Shown piece by piece: positions 24,838 through 37,259 of a DNA stretch of 64,000 nucleotides. Position 1 is the first letter of the stretch, and each line of letters begins with the position of its first letter. The stretch is from Sipunculus nudus (lineage: Eukaryota > Annelida > Sipuncula > Golfingiida > Sipunculidae). The notes below the pieces were generated by a model that was given only the letters and a program-made list of their open reading frames with translations, searched no databases and had not been told where the DNA came from. A program made the translations under genes and the position numbers. The stretch lies in assembly GCA_026874595.1 (NCBI GenBank), contig CM049316.1, positions 60,273,676 through 60,337,675 of the forward strand, read 5' to 3'.

Positions 24838-27800
24838 TTAGATTAATAGATTTTTTTTTAATATCTTTATTCATTTCCATTCTGCCATTTCCATACTCCA
24901 ATCTTCCCCCGGCAGGTAAAGGAAGTGGATAGACAAACATATATTTATAATGACTTACATGCAGTGTGCAATATATCTTTATCTTTACAACATATCAAAC
25001 AGCTGGCCTAATTTCACTTGTTTTACTTTATACTTCTTTACAAATCTTGTGTTTAGATAACTTTTTAAATCATACTTTATATATCCAATCAATCCCTCTG
25101 CAGAAGGATAGACATCTTTCATTTTACACTTGATTTTGAACTTGTACAGTGACCACATAATAAAAGATATACTCTCTTCAATACAGTTCAAGAAATGATT
25201 TTTCGATGAATATCCTACCACAAATATCTTCCAACTCAATTTACATTTAAAACAGGTTTCAAATTTTCTCCAAATGCATTTGTTTAAACAACACGTATAG
25301 AGCCTATGTTCAACATCCTCTTTGACATTACACAACTCACAATTTTCAGATATACTCCTTTTCCACTTGAATAATGATGAATTTGTAACCAATAAATCTT
25401 GTAATAATTTATAATTGAAGTCCGCTAATCTAGCGATCGGTTCTCGCTGTACTTTGCGTATGTATATATCTCTGAAACAAAAAGTATCCTTATCTAATCC
25501 AAATGATTTAATCCATTTACTTTTCGATAAAGGTTGAACAATTTGATTCTTAACAAAGAATTTGTATATTGCTTTTGAATTAATTTGCATCAGATCTATA
25601 CACACTTTGTCTATAGTATATTTATGAGTCAGCCTTGCATGACAATACTGAGCATTTTCACATTCAAATATTTCATTATATCTTTTAAAGATATTCCTTA
25701 TAATATAGTATTCCCTGATCCAATCTGTTGTTTTTCGTAATTTATGTAAAATATTTCGTTCATTAATCAATATTCCGTTTCCATCATATAAATCTTTTAC
25801 ATGTATTATCCCTGCATCTAACCAGTTTTTAAAATATAAGCATTTGCCATGGAACATAAAGTTCTTGTTTAACCATATTTGTTGTTTTAGGAATTGGTTA
25901 CTGCTCATATAGCGAATATCAGATTTCGTTTGACATTGGCTAAAATTACATAACATTTCTCTGTAGAATACTGGCAATTCGTTCAGTTCTGGTACATGGC
26001 CAATTTCATAATTACCATGAACCAGTAATTGTATGTTTTTGCACACCTGATTAACATAGAACTTCCCTATTGGGTTTATTTGACCGGTTTTACTAAATAA
26101 TTTTTGCACCCATGCTGCTTTTAACGCTTTTTCATACAATTCTAAATCAACCATGCGTAGACCACCATCTTCGTAATCTGCAATTAACGTGTTTCTCCGG
26201 ATACGTTCTGTTGATTTCCATATAAACCCAAAGAACATCCTTTTTATTCTGATTATAATATTTTTAGGTACAGTCATAACTGAGAGTGACATTTTTAAAG
26301 TAGATAATCCAAATGATTTTAATAAAATAATTTTTCCTTTCACAGATAAATTTCGTTGTTTCCAAGAAAAAAACTTATTTTCTATTGATTCAATTTTTTT
26401 CCCCAGTGATAGTTTGTACTGGATTTTATATCGTGAGAAATATGAATTCCAAGATATTTAATCGGTTTATCAGAAAAATTTATTTCAAATTTTTCTGTAT
26501 TATGATCACATTTTTTTAGCTGTCCCAGTAAGATTCCTTCTGTTTTCCTCAGATTCAGTTGAAGTCCGGATACTTCAGCAAATTTATTTACTTGCTTTAA
26601 CGCATGTTTCAAGGAAATGTGGTTATTTAATAACAACGCCGTGTCATCCGCATACTGAAGTATGGGGGAGCATTTATCTTTGTTAGGTAGGGTAATGCTT
26701 GAAATATTTGGATCTTGCTTAATATTACAAGATAGAATTTCCGTGGCTATAATAAATAGTAAAGCAGAAATCGGGCATCCTTGCCGGATTCCTTTTCCCA
26801 TCGTTAGTGTTTTGGTAAGCCACCCATTGTTTTTAACAGTAAAAATAGGGCTATTGTAAAGTATTTCCACCCATTTAATAAAAGAATTGCCAAAATTAAA
26901 CTTAAGTAGACATTTTAGTAGGAAATCAATATTTAAACTATCAAAAGCTTTAGAAAAATCGAGACAACAAATCAGTCCTTTTTTATTATATTTCTCGCAA
27001 AAATCGATATAATCTAATACATATCTTACATTTGTTCCAATGTATCGTCCTTTTATTTAGGCGGTTTGTTCTTTTGAAACTATTTTTTGTATAATATTTT
27101 GGAGTCTCTTCGCTAGTACAAAAGCTAATATTTTATAATCAGAGTTTGTAATGCTGATTAGGCGATAATTAACCAAATCTGAACGGCTTCCTTTTTAAAA
27201 AACAAGCGTTATCACCGCCTGTCTCATAGTATACCCCATTTTACCACAGCTATACACTTCGTTTATCATACCTAAATAGTAATCTTTCAGTTACGGCCAG
27301 AATAGTTTATAAAATTCTTGATTCAGGCCATCTAGTCCGGGACTCCTATTTTATTTCAGATTTTCAATAATATTTTGACATTCCTGGTCTGTAATTATAC
27401 CTTCCAACGATTCTTTTTCAGGTTCTGATAATAATCGGTTTATCTTTACTTCATTCATAAAATTATGCGTTTTGCTTTTGTCAATATTATCGTCAGAGTA
27501 TAATTTTTCATAAAACGTACATATTCCACTCAAAATTTCATCATCAGTTTTTAGTTTTTCTCCATTTAATTCAAGCTCATAATTTGCATTTGACATTTTT
27601 TTTTTGTGTCTCCAGTCTGAGAAAGTAAGAAGAATTTTTCTCTCCTTCTTCCCACCATTTTACACGAGACCTGATTTTTGCACCTGCAGCCCTTGATTCA
27701 TATATTTCATCAATCTCTTTTTGCAAGTTTTCAATTTTTATCTTATTTTTTAGATTTTCGTTTGTATTTTTTAGGATCATGATCCGATTTTCTAATTGTT

Positions 27801-28592
27801 TTAATTTACTTCTGTCTCCTTTACACATATCTATTGAAAACTCTATAGAATATTGCTTAATTTTTCTTTTCAATTCTTCCCAAAAATTTATTTTTGAGGA
27901 ACTCTGTAAATATTGTTCCTTTTCTCCCCTTAAAATTTTTGTCATACCTTCAATATAAATAGGATTTCTTTGCAAGTTGGCATTTAATTTCCAGTAGTTG
28001 GGTCCTCTTTTATATGGATAAATACAACATTTCATTATAACGGCTTTGTGATCTGATAAACTTGATGTCCTACGATCAGATACTAAATATTTATGAACAC
28101 ATTCTACTATTTCAAATCTTCCATTCATAAAAATATAATCTAATCTGCTTTTATATTCAGTACCCCTCTCATATGAGAAATCTATTGCTAATTTAACATG
28201 TTTCAATTGAAAGACATCTTGTAGATCTAGCTTTCTGGTAATATTAAGAAATTCAATATGACTTTTATCTTTCTTTACTCCATCAGTAGTTTTGTCACAT
28301 TGACGTAAGTGACAATTAAAATCGCCAGCAATTATTAGATTTTTTTCGTTTACTGTGTGTTGTAATATCCATTTAAGAGCGTGCCTATAAAAATTGCATT
28401 TGCTATTTTCATCGTTTGGTGCATAAAGTGATACTAAAGACAATTTCTCATGTTTAAATTCTAAATTTACCGTAATAAGCCTACCATCGTTGTCACAAAC
28501 AGAATTAATTATACTATATTCAAAATTCCTACCCAAAGCTATAGCTACACCTCTGCTATGTTGACTTTCACTACAAATTTAGATTAATAGAT
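24838..28592 (-). mobile_element. L1-like LINE insertion, 5'-truncated, inactive, with target-site duplication
   Basis: Bounded by the 14-bp direct repeat TTAGATTAATAGAT at 24838-24851 and 28579-28592. On the minus strand the element ends with AATAAA (complement of 24866-24871) and a short A tail (complement of 24852-24859). Its 5' end is cut within the endonuclease domain of ORF2. These are hallmarks of target-primed reverse transcription. Several stops and frameshifts show that it cannot now encode an active protein. Confidence 0.92.
24985..28578 (-). pseudogene. LINE ORF2 (endonuclease-reverse transcriptase), broken
   Basis: Read on the minus strand, the order is: endonuclease/exonuclease/phosphatase-type domain (LIIAGDFNCH, RLDYIFMNG, LSDHKAVI; about 28578-27990), a linker, the reverse transcriptase (GIRQGCPISALLF near 26790; YADD at 26654-26643), and a C-terminal region with C-x2-C...H-x4-C (CELCNVKEDVEHRLYTCC) near 25330. 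The frame changes near 27577-27596 and again near 26343-26400. Four in-frame TAA stops lie at 27351-27353, 27291-27293, 27195-27197 and 27057-27059, all in the N-terminal half of the reverse transcriptase region. The element is 5'-truncated, so ORF1 and the start of the endonuclease are absent. Confidence 0.9.
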
Positions 28593-29266
28593 ATTAATGT
28601 TAAATCAATGCAACATACAGTGGAATATCAAACTTATTTAGTATATCGCATAATATATACGGTCGGTCCTGCTGAATTGTATATTGTATAATTGTATAAC
28701 CCGTTAAATTGTATAAAGTAATGAAAACCAAAACCATTTCCTGTCTTCTTAATAAAATTCTCCGTTTATATGAATATCTGATAAATGTATATATCGGGTA
28801 ATTGTATAGTAAAATCCGTGCATGATGATATCGGGTAATTGTATAGTAAAATCCGTCCATCATGCACGACAGTCCCGGATATTCGTGTGCGACAACGGTC
28901 TCACGGACAACTAACCACCTGGTGCGCTAATTAGCCTGTGATATTGCTCGCCCGACAGCTTTGAAGGGTAACTTCATGTACCACTGACCACTCTTTCTTC
29001 TAATTAGGCTTTGATATGACTCGAGCCACCGGCTGAAATAAGTTTCCTTCCTTTATTACATGCTTAACTAAATGTGTGTTTGATGCGTTAATTCTACACG
29101 TGCTCCCCGGACAAACTGTCACCGGTCAGGATGCAGTATAAACACAGCATACGCTATAAACACGGTCTTTTATTCGAGAGCATTTCCTGTACGGTCAATC
29201 GATGAATATGTTTTATAATTCGTAATAAATCCGTAAGGAAAACAGTATCAATTCTTTTCTTTTCTT
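28593..29266. other. Intergenic sequence
   Basis: AT-rich. Two near-identical stretches of about 45 bases (near 28795-28815 and 28830-28855, ATCGGGTAATTGTATAGTAAAATCCG) form a short local duplication. No gene recognised. Confidence 0.5.
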
Positions 29267-29709
29267 ATAGTGTTATGGAACCTAAAAATAACAGATCACG
29301 TAGTCGTTACGAGCCCAAATTTTGTTACGGAAGCAGGGTGAAAGGTCTAGGGGAATGAATAAAGTCAGTCAGTCAATGTTTTTTTTGTAAACAAATAATT
29401 ATAATTTATTCTTAAAACAACCCTAACATTACAATACACTAAATCAATACAATTACACAGTATAATAAATAAAGTGTACAGTACCACAGTGTCCGGATCC
29501 TAGGCTGTTTTGGATACCACCACTGTCACAGCTAAAATAGTCATTTGAAACATATAATCCAGATGAACAGTTCACATGAGAAAAAAAAGTGTACGGATTA
29601 TACCGAGCGCTGTGTCTCTACACGCCATAGCAATTTACGCCCAGGGCTTGAGCCCAACACAAAACAGAATGCCAACAGCGCACGATAAAAGAGACACCTG
29701 TAACAATAG
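29267..29709 (+). mobile_element. Solo LTR with 4-bp target-site duplication
   Basis: The LTR candidate runs 29271-29705, starts TGTTATGG and ends CCTGTAACA, so it has the TG...CA ends and a short TGTTA/TAACA inverted repeat. It is flanked by ATAG on both sides (29267-29270, 29706-29709). It shares most of its sequence (GATCACGTA, GTCTAGGGGAATGAATAAAG, CCTAACATTACAATAC and others) with 43506-44258. No internal region or second LTR is nearby, so it is a solo LTR produced by recombination. Orientation is arbitrary. Confidence 0.7.
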
Positions 29710-30212
29710 TTAATTCGAAGTATTAATCTGTTTTTTTTTTTGCTGGCGTTATATGACCTCTCACCTTATTAATTTTTAACATATCCACGTGATCGGTTTG
29801 CAGCAAGCCATGCACACTGCGTAGGATCGTACTCAGAATGGTTTTGAGTAGAAACGTTCTCTGGCGGAGGATGACGTTTTCCAGAAGACCGCACACGAAC
29901 AGGTTAACGTGCAGAAAGTATTTTTAAATTTAAAAAAAGATACGTGTTATAAAAATCAAATTCTTAAAGGAATCCTGCTTAACTTCGTGACCTTTGACAC
30001 ATTCACGTGATCGTTAAGCTGCCAGCCATTTTACAGCATCGCTTTTTACAGATAACATACAGGAACAGGTAATTGCAAAGTAATTATCTATTTCTTAGTT
30101 GAAACAAATAAAATTTTTCATGATAACTTAAACTCCTTGAGAAATATTATTAAACCTTTGACAACATATATTCACGTGATCGGTAAGCTGTCAGCCATTG
30201 GCAGTGAGATCT
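29710..30212. other. Intergenic sequence
   Basis: Contains three loosely repeated blocks with ATTCACGTGATCG-like words near 29785, 30000 and 30170, each followed by AGCTG(C/T)CAGCCAT-like text: a degenerate tandem repeat of about 180 bp. No gene recognised. Confidence 0.45.
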
Positions 30213-30454
30213 ATTTTAGCTTAGCTGACTGTAAGTCAATTGAGGTATAGGAATGGCGCTTTTGCTAATAAACATCCAAGGAGGTCAATAAAAAATATCC
30301 TGGGAAACCTGAAATTAGGTCACTGCGACCTATTTCCTCCTCCACCTCCAATATCTCGATAATTAATGCATGGATTGACACGAATCTTACCTTGAATATT
30401 GACAATAACTAGTTTTGTCAGTTCCCAAAAAGTGGTGGCGCCACCTGTATTTTT
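30213..30454 (+). repeat. Family 1 tandem-cored element, 5' fragment
   Basis: Starts with AGCTTAGCTGAC at 30218, a one-base variant of the family 1 5' block, followed by GTAAGTCAATTGAGGTATAG. It contains one diverged unit with AAATTAGGTCACTG and GGTGGCGCCACC (30434-30445). Sequence then passes directly into the next element, which appears to have inserted in the T-run after the palindrome. Confidence 0.7.
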
Positions 30455-32766
30455 AGCTCAGCTGACTGTAAGTCATCTGAGCTATAGTCATGGTCCATTG
30501 TCCGTCGTCCGTCCGTCCGTCTGTACGTCCGTTAGACTGGCACGTTTTGAAACCGTTAGACTTATGAATCCAAAACCCGGCATACTATTAGATGTCCCAA
30601 AATCTCCTACCATACCAAACATTGGGTTACCAGGACCTCGTTCCTTCGAGATATTAAGGAAAAAACCCTCAAATTTCCATTAAAAAACTATTATCACACT
30701 TCAGGACTGCCTAATATCAAAACCACTTATCTGGTTTTCTTAATATTTTCCCAGACGTAATCTCCTATATATTTCCTATATACATGCCAGAAATTAAGTC
30801 GGTTAAGTATAATTTCTAAGTTATGGGCCCGAACATAATGGACTTTGCAAAAAAATCAGGAAAAATATGTACTCATTTTACATGAAAAATTTTGAAAATT
30901 GAGATTTTTTAAGTTGTAAGCATATAAATAAAATCAGTACCTTAAATTTTGCCCAACTTTGACCATGGCACTTTATTCCTGTAAGTACTATTGATTTAAT
31001 TTTCACAGCATGTAAACATAAGTATTTAATTTGTTTAAATCTGAAATTATAAAATAAAAGCTTGAAAACAAGGCAAGTTATTGATTTTTTTCTTGAGACT
31101 CTATTGATGCAGGGTCCCACTCCAGGTCACTGGAAGTCAGCTATGCCAGGGTTTATGATTTGTTACAGTTACTGGGGGAGATCCCCTGCGATGAGAGGTG
31201 TACAGTTATTCTCATATCACCACCCCATTCCCCCCCCCCCCCCCCCACCGCCAAACCGTACCCACCAAGTGTTATGCAGTAGGCCTAATTGTTATTGTTT
31301 CACTGTAGCTCCTTAATTGTAATGTTGTTTCTACTCCAGTATACAAAAACTTTCCTTGAAAAAGTAATACAAGGTGTAATTCAGAAGATGCCATGTTGTA
31401 TTTCTTTTAAATGATTTTAACAAATATATTAAACCCATCATTATGCTTAAATTTATAAAATAATTTAATATGTAGCAAATAAGGGCACAATTTAAAATTG
31501 TGAAATCTGAATCAACCATTGTTTTTAGATATTTATTGTTTTGTAAATTAATTTTGTGGTAAACAAAATTATCATTTGTATGCATGATGTGGCGTTGTCT
31601 GACAAGATTGAGATTTATGGTGATGCAATTTAGAATTATGAATCAATGTTTATATTCAGATATATATGTTATATTGGAAATGTATAGACATATAAACTTA
31701 TAAAAAAAATTGTTGTGATAAAAAAATGAGGATCTAATACAAACATTTGTTCATTATTTTCCTGCCTCAGCAGAATTGGAGATCAGGCTTTGTTTGCCCT
31801 GTATGTATATGCAGAAGTGTTGCTATTCCCACCATCCCCCCCCCTTCCATTTCCTGCCATTGATTCCTGTGCATTGGGATATTAGTTTTTATTGCAAATA
31901 TAAAAAATTTATTTGATTAAAAAATAATAGGATTAGAATAAAAAGATCTTATTGAAACATATACTTGCCTTAGGAGAATGGAACATAAAGTGATCACCTC
32001 TGTCCATCATATTACCGTTATCATTAAATATATATTAATTATGACAATTTTCCTATAACCACCGTTGAAATAACTTTCATATGCTGTATGTGTTTGGAAT
32101 CAAGCTATTTAAGTCTGAACTTTGAAAGTTAATTATATTCAGTTGTGTATTATTGCAGATGTTAAACTTAAAAAATATGATATAATAAATTAATTAAGAA
32201 ATAATTGAAACTTCATATATTATCAACTTTGTTTGTCTACCAGTCTGTCTGTCCTTTTTTTTACGTATTAAGTAATTATGAATGAACTTTTTTATCCTGT
32301 AAGCATGGTTGTTTTAAGTGAAAATCCTATGTATATACACTATAATAATACAGATTTATTGTAACTCCCACCAAACCACACCCCCCCCCCACCACCACCA
32401 CCAAGTCCTTTCATCTGTGGACTGGGGACATTAGTTATATTTCAACTGTATACATTTTATAAAATAAAAAAATACATATATTTAATAATATATGAATAAT
32501 ATTATAAAAAATAGATTCAATTGAACTAATGTGTAAACTACTGAAATGTCAACAGTTAATCAAAAAGCCAACTAATGATTATGGTAATAGTACAGATCAT
32601 TTGTTCACAAACTGCTCATATGCTTCAGTTTCAACATTAGGAAACACATGGTCAGGTTACAATATTACCTCTTCCTCTATCACTTTATCTCCATTTGATA
32701 TTATTTTAGATTTTTACCTTCAAGGTCAACTTCAGCCGAGCACAGTGACCCATGGGTCCCTCGTTT
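30455..32766 (+). repeat. Helentron-like element, family 1b (complete copy)
   Basis: The 5' end repeats the hairpin-forming AGCTCAGCTGACTGTAAG of family 1 at 30455, followed by a (CCGT)n-like stretch near 30500-30535. From about 30825 it matches the copy at the start of the window. The 3' end has TTCAGCCGAG at 32731, the 12-bp palindrome GACCCATGGGTC at 32747-32758 and a terminal TCGTTT. It therefore shares both ends with family 1 but has a different interior. A C run lies near 31230-31246. No convincing protein. Confidence 0.7.
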
Positions 32767-32879
32767 GATATTTTAACGAATAATTTTCAATTTTTTTACT
32801 ATAAAATTACAACAATCATGTCAGTTTCTCAGCTTTGATAACATATAGTGTCCGAAAACCTGGTGTGTTTATTGATCAC

Positions 32880-33780
32880 AAGTGGATGCCCTATAGTAAT
32901 CACCCTCTCTTTCTGTCTGTCTGTCTGTCTGTCCATCCACACAAATTGGCTTCAAGATGATAACTCCAGGTTGGATTGACACATGGATTTCAAACCTGAC
33001 TTAAATATGGCCCACCACTAAAGCAAGAACCTGTTTGAATTTTTGGTCATAAGGTCAAAGGTGAAGGTCACAGGAGTCATTTAAAAGGTTATGGCTGCAT
33101 TTCAAGCCAAGCTTTTCATCCCAAACTTTCCATCTTGCGCATTTAACTGACTTGCCAGGATGGGGAGAGCATTAATGAATTTGGGGTCACAAGGTCAAAG
33201 GTCAAGGTCACAGGAGCCATCTGTTCACAAAATAGTTTCCACATGATAAATCCAGTTCAGTTTGACATATTGGTTTCAAACTTATCTTATTATATTAAAT
33301 TTCATCACAAGGTCACTGGGCCCATCCATTCACAAATTAGTTTAAGGATGATAATTCTGCTTTGGATAGGCAGATTGGCTTGAACTTGATTAATTAATGA
33401 CCCACCACTTAAGAAAATTCATTTTGATTTTCAGGGTCCAGAGATCAAAGTTGAAGGTTACAGGAGCCACAACTTTAAAAAGATTGTGGATGCAATGTAA
33501 ATCAATCTTTTCATCCCAAAGCTTCCACTTTTTACACATAGCTTACTTGCCAAAAGTGAGGAAATCTGTAGATTTTGAGGTTACCTGGTCAGAGGTCAAG
33601 GTCACTTTTTAAAAGATTGTTACAATAATCTTATTGCTGCAAGTTCAAGAATAATAAGTTCTAAGAAGTTTTGGTCATGAGGTCATTGGTTAAGGTCACA
33701 GGACCTTCTGAAAAATTTCTTAAACAATATCCTTAAAGACAAATTCAGCTGAGCGTCGAGACTCATGGGTCTCTAGTTAT
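32880..33780 (+). repeat. Tandem-cored Helentron-like element, 5'-eroded
   Basis: Starts near a CTATAGTAATCACCCTCTCTTTCTG word that corresponds to the sequence just after the 5' hairpin in the other copies, with (CTGT)5 at about 32915-32935. The interior repeats the word AAGGTCACAGGAGCCA-like text (near 33070, 33205, 33455, 33690). The 3' end has ATTCAGCTGAG (33743), a hairpin GAGAC...GTCTC (33757-33773) and a terminal CTAGTT. The 5' AGCTCAG block was not found. Confidence 0.6.
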
Positions 33781-35977
33781 CAATAATAAATGCAACCAGG
33801 TGAATACACAGTATTTTTCCGTAGATGGTGTAGAAATTATAAATGAATAAAATATATAAACTAATGTTACATCATCATTCAAGGAAAAAGTTCCAAAACA
33901 GATAATTCAGAACCATCTGAATAATATGAGAAACACACGTAAGTATAGGTAAAGCCATCCGATAACAATTCATAGTAATGTAGTGACGGCTACAACCTTG
34001 AAGATTAACACCCCGTTTATTTGAATATTTCGCTAAAATGAATACAATCGGTTGACAAATACGATATTCAATTAAACAAGATCGACAGTTCACACATCAT
34101 TCAATGTGCAGCAACGCCCTCGTAAATATTTTAAAAACTAAAGTGACAACAGAAAGTTATATTACAAGAACTGTTCACGGGTAATCAACCAGGACCGTGT
34201 GAGCATCCATGACAACCAGCATGAGCGTGAAATTTGGAGTTGGAATTAGTCTACCGGGAGTATTGAAGAGAGCGTTCTGCGCCCGTCTCTATGATTGGCT
34301 GAGGGCCATAATTGAGCGGGGTTCCAGTCCAGGTCACAACCATGGTCTTTATGAATCCCCTTGAGTAATTAGCATTTTTATGTATCATTTATATACACGG
34401 CATTACTTGCGCATTCTAGAAAACATAACATGACTATCGAACTACCAGTAATTGCTTCTTCTAGAATTAATTGGATTATTCTTGATTAATAATCAAATTT
34501 TGAACATTCATCTTGGAAAGTCAAGGAAAAATCAGGTATATGTTTTCAAGAAATGCTGGAATCCTGTAAAAACAGAACATATGAGAGGATACAATGGAAT
34601 AGGTGGCCGTGATGTTTGTTGATAACTGTGGTCACATCGGCAAAAATATGTATCATTGTACTTTTTCCTTAAGGTAACATAATCATCATCTAATATCATG
34701 TTTTATCCTGGACGAGTCTTGCCGTGCAAGATTAAGTTATATAATTAGACACAAGTCAAATCAGTGTTGTTCTTCAAATAGTGATTATGATTAATCTTGA
34801 ACCATTGCCCATGTTGAAAATCATGCTTTTTCTACCTACCAGTCTTCGACTTTACGCAGTATACTTCAGCTCTGCAAATTACTCCTCTAAAAGGGTCTCC
34901 GACTTCATGCTATATATTTTCTGGTATCGTCAGATGATATTTAGCTCTGCAGACCCGCCAGGCATTACCTCATAAAATGTAAAAAAATATTCAGCCTTGG
35001 GCTTTCGTATTTATGGAAACTTCTATGATGGATTATGGAAAACAGAAACAGAAGTAGACGCGTAGAAATATTGTTTTACCTTACCTACCTGTGTTTGTGT
35101 CGAAAGCAGTATCTGTAGTGCATGTGCTTACCTTCTTTGTTAGTTGCCTAGCAACATTCACCCGTGGTTCAGATTAGAAAATTCAATCGGAAAGATTTTA
35201 TATTGATTCAACCTTGTTGTCCAAGGGCCACAGGCATACCACGAGGCTTCAGTAGTTTTTGCAAGTTAATTTAACGTAACCATAACACATGTATAGTTCA
35301 AGTTCTCGGAAATCTGAAAACCATATTGCTTTTTTTTGTATGAGTTACTGCGAGGTAAAGGTGACAGAGTAATTTAGGTCGAAATTTCAGAAAAATTCCA
35401 TATGGCATGTATATTGCTTGACGTCCCTGTCCCCACTAACAATAAATATGACAGAATAATTTAGGTCCCCTTTAAAAAAATAAATAAGAGTTATGTATAA
35501 TGTGGCTTAATTGTCATCTTCATTCTAGCAAGCCTTTCCCAGCTACGCTTTCAGAGACCTTGATTCAGCCAGTCGCTTTAGCGTCTATTTAATGGATAAT
35601 GTACAGGCCTTCAAGTGTTCGGGCCGAAATCACATATGCAAATCAAATCAAATGAAAAAAATGTAAACTTTACACTGGTCACTGTTCACACGCCATCTGA
35701 ACTAAAAAGAGATGAATCAGAAACTGGAGGACATGTTTAAATGGTTTTAGAGATTGATCAGATTCTCCATGTCCTTCCCGGGAATGCTTTACGTTTGGTG
35801 TCAAAATAACACTAGACGTGCTCTAGCATTCCCGTAAAACAAGTGTACGCAAGTCATTTGATTGGTTAAATTGCTTAGTGCATTCTTCATGGAATAGACG
35901 TCCTAACGGTTCGATGAACCAATGTCTCTGAAAGCTTGGCTGTCCGAGGCTTAATAGTATGAAGATGTCTATAATCG
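33781..35977. other. Intergenic sequence
   Basis: About 2.2 kb with no gene, RNA or complete repeat recognised. Short open frames have no similarity I know. Confidence 0.5.
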
Positions 35978-36556
35978 TTTTTAGCTCAGACGACTGAAAG
36001 TCATCTGAGCAATAGTGATCAATCTTTTCCGTCTGTCCGTCCGTTAACCAGGCACAAATCGTAACCGCTGGACCTGGAATCTCCTTGACATCCAGGCAGG
36101 TCGATGAACAATTTCCTTTGAAACCTGAATTAAGGTCTCTGTTGCCCATATCCTCCGAGCTATGGGATTCGAAAGTACCCCCACAATAATAAAAAAAATT
36201 GATACCAAAGCTCCGGTACCTGCATAACTAAAGCATTGATCATTATGATTTTTTGCATGTCTATTGATCATGTAATGTTTCATCAGTTCCTGTAGACTGG
36301 TAGCCCACCTGTACTTTTTCGAATATTAGGCATTTTCCCCCTCTATTTTAGAGACCTTCAAACATGCGGTCGTCCGTTAACAGGGCACAAATCGTAACCC
36401 ATGGACCTAGAATCTTCATGGAGGTCCAAGAAAAATATCCTTGGAAACTTATAATTAGGTCTCTGATAACCATATCCTCCAATCTTTTGGGCTCATAAGT
36501 ACCTCCAAGAATAATTTGAAAAAATAATATACAAAAGCTCCAGTATCTGTATAACT
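35978..36556 (+). repeat. Family 1 tandem-cored element, left part, interrupted by a LINE
   Basis: Starts with AGCTCAGACGACTG at 35983 and the pairing GTCATCTGAGC. It contains one and a half family 1 units (GGTCTCTGTTGCCCATATCC near 36136; GGTCTCTGATAACCATATCC near 36457). The unit is cut at 36556-36571 by the LINE and resumes at 41401 with TGACTCTGTACATGCATATTGACC and GTTTCATCAG, in register with the unit at 10257-10305. The right remnant fades out near 41475 and lacks the 3' end. Confidence 0.8.
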
Positions 36557-36573
36557 AATTATAGATCGCCAAG

Positions 36574-37098
36574 GAAGAAAAGGAAGAAAACAGAGCTTTG
36601 GAAGAGAAATGTAAACAATCTCTTGAGCTTGCCCAAACAGCCAAAGCTCACTCTGTGAATACAGAGCAATACCTTAGAAAATCCAATATAAAGATAATTG
36701 GTGCTCCAGAAATAGAGAAAAATGAGAACTCAAAACATGTTGCTATGGCAATCTTCAAAGATAAACTCAACATAGATATTCATGAAAATGATATTGACAT
36801 AGCACATAGAGTAGGACCGCACAGGAAAGATAGTCAACGGAGCATAATAGTTAGATTTGTTAGAAGAGATGACAAAACTAGAATTCTGAAAGAGAGGAGA
36901 AAACTCAAGAACACAGGCATTGTTTTGACAGAGGATTTGTGTAGTGACATGCAAAAGCTTTTTAACAGAGTAAAGAAGGATGATAGAGTAAAAGATGCCT
37001 GGACCTGGGATAGTAAAGTGTTTGTAAAAAATGATGATGACAAAATATTTAGAGTTCAGTATGGAGAATCACTCAGTGATGTCTTCCACAGAAGTTAA
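36574..37098 (+). CDS. LINE ORF1 protein, N-terminally truncated
   Basis: The frame is open from the first bases of the element (EEKEENRALEEKCKQ) to a TAA at 37096-37098, about 174 residues; there is no native start codon. The first 35 residues are charged and heptad-like, the end of a coiled coil. Next comes an RRM-like domain of the L1 ORF1 type with IKIIGAPEIEK, DIDIAHRVG, SIIVRFVRRDDKTRIL and a C-terminal segment around TGIVLTEDLCSDMQ. In known L1 elements this protein trimerises and coats the element RNA as a nucleic-acid chaperone. The missing N-terminus is explained by 5' truncation on insertion. Confidence 0.85.
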   Translation, partial: EEKEENRALEEKCKQSLELAQTAKAHSVNTEQYLRKSNIKIIGAPEIEKNENSKHVAMAIFKDKLNIDIHENDIDIAHRVGPHRKDSQRSIIVRFVRRDDKTRILKERRKLKNTGIVLTEDLCSDMQKLFNRVKKDDRVKDAWTWDSKVFVKNDDDKIFRVQYGESLSDVFHRS

Positions 37099-37259
37099 TA
37101 TTGGACAGTGGGTTGGTATTTTCTTCTTTCAGTTGGTTTATTATTATATCTCAATTATGTTTGTAATATTGCTATGTTATAATGCATGTTTTGTCGCTTT
37201 ATGTGTAAAACATCGTGGCTGGATGCACTCTACATATACCATACAAAACCCTTTAATTC

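Noticed and set aside
36598-36600. Start codon for LINE ORF1
   Set aside because: The codon is TTG, and the frame is open back to the 5' truncation point of the element, so the native start is missing.
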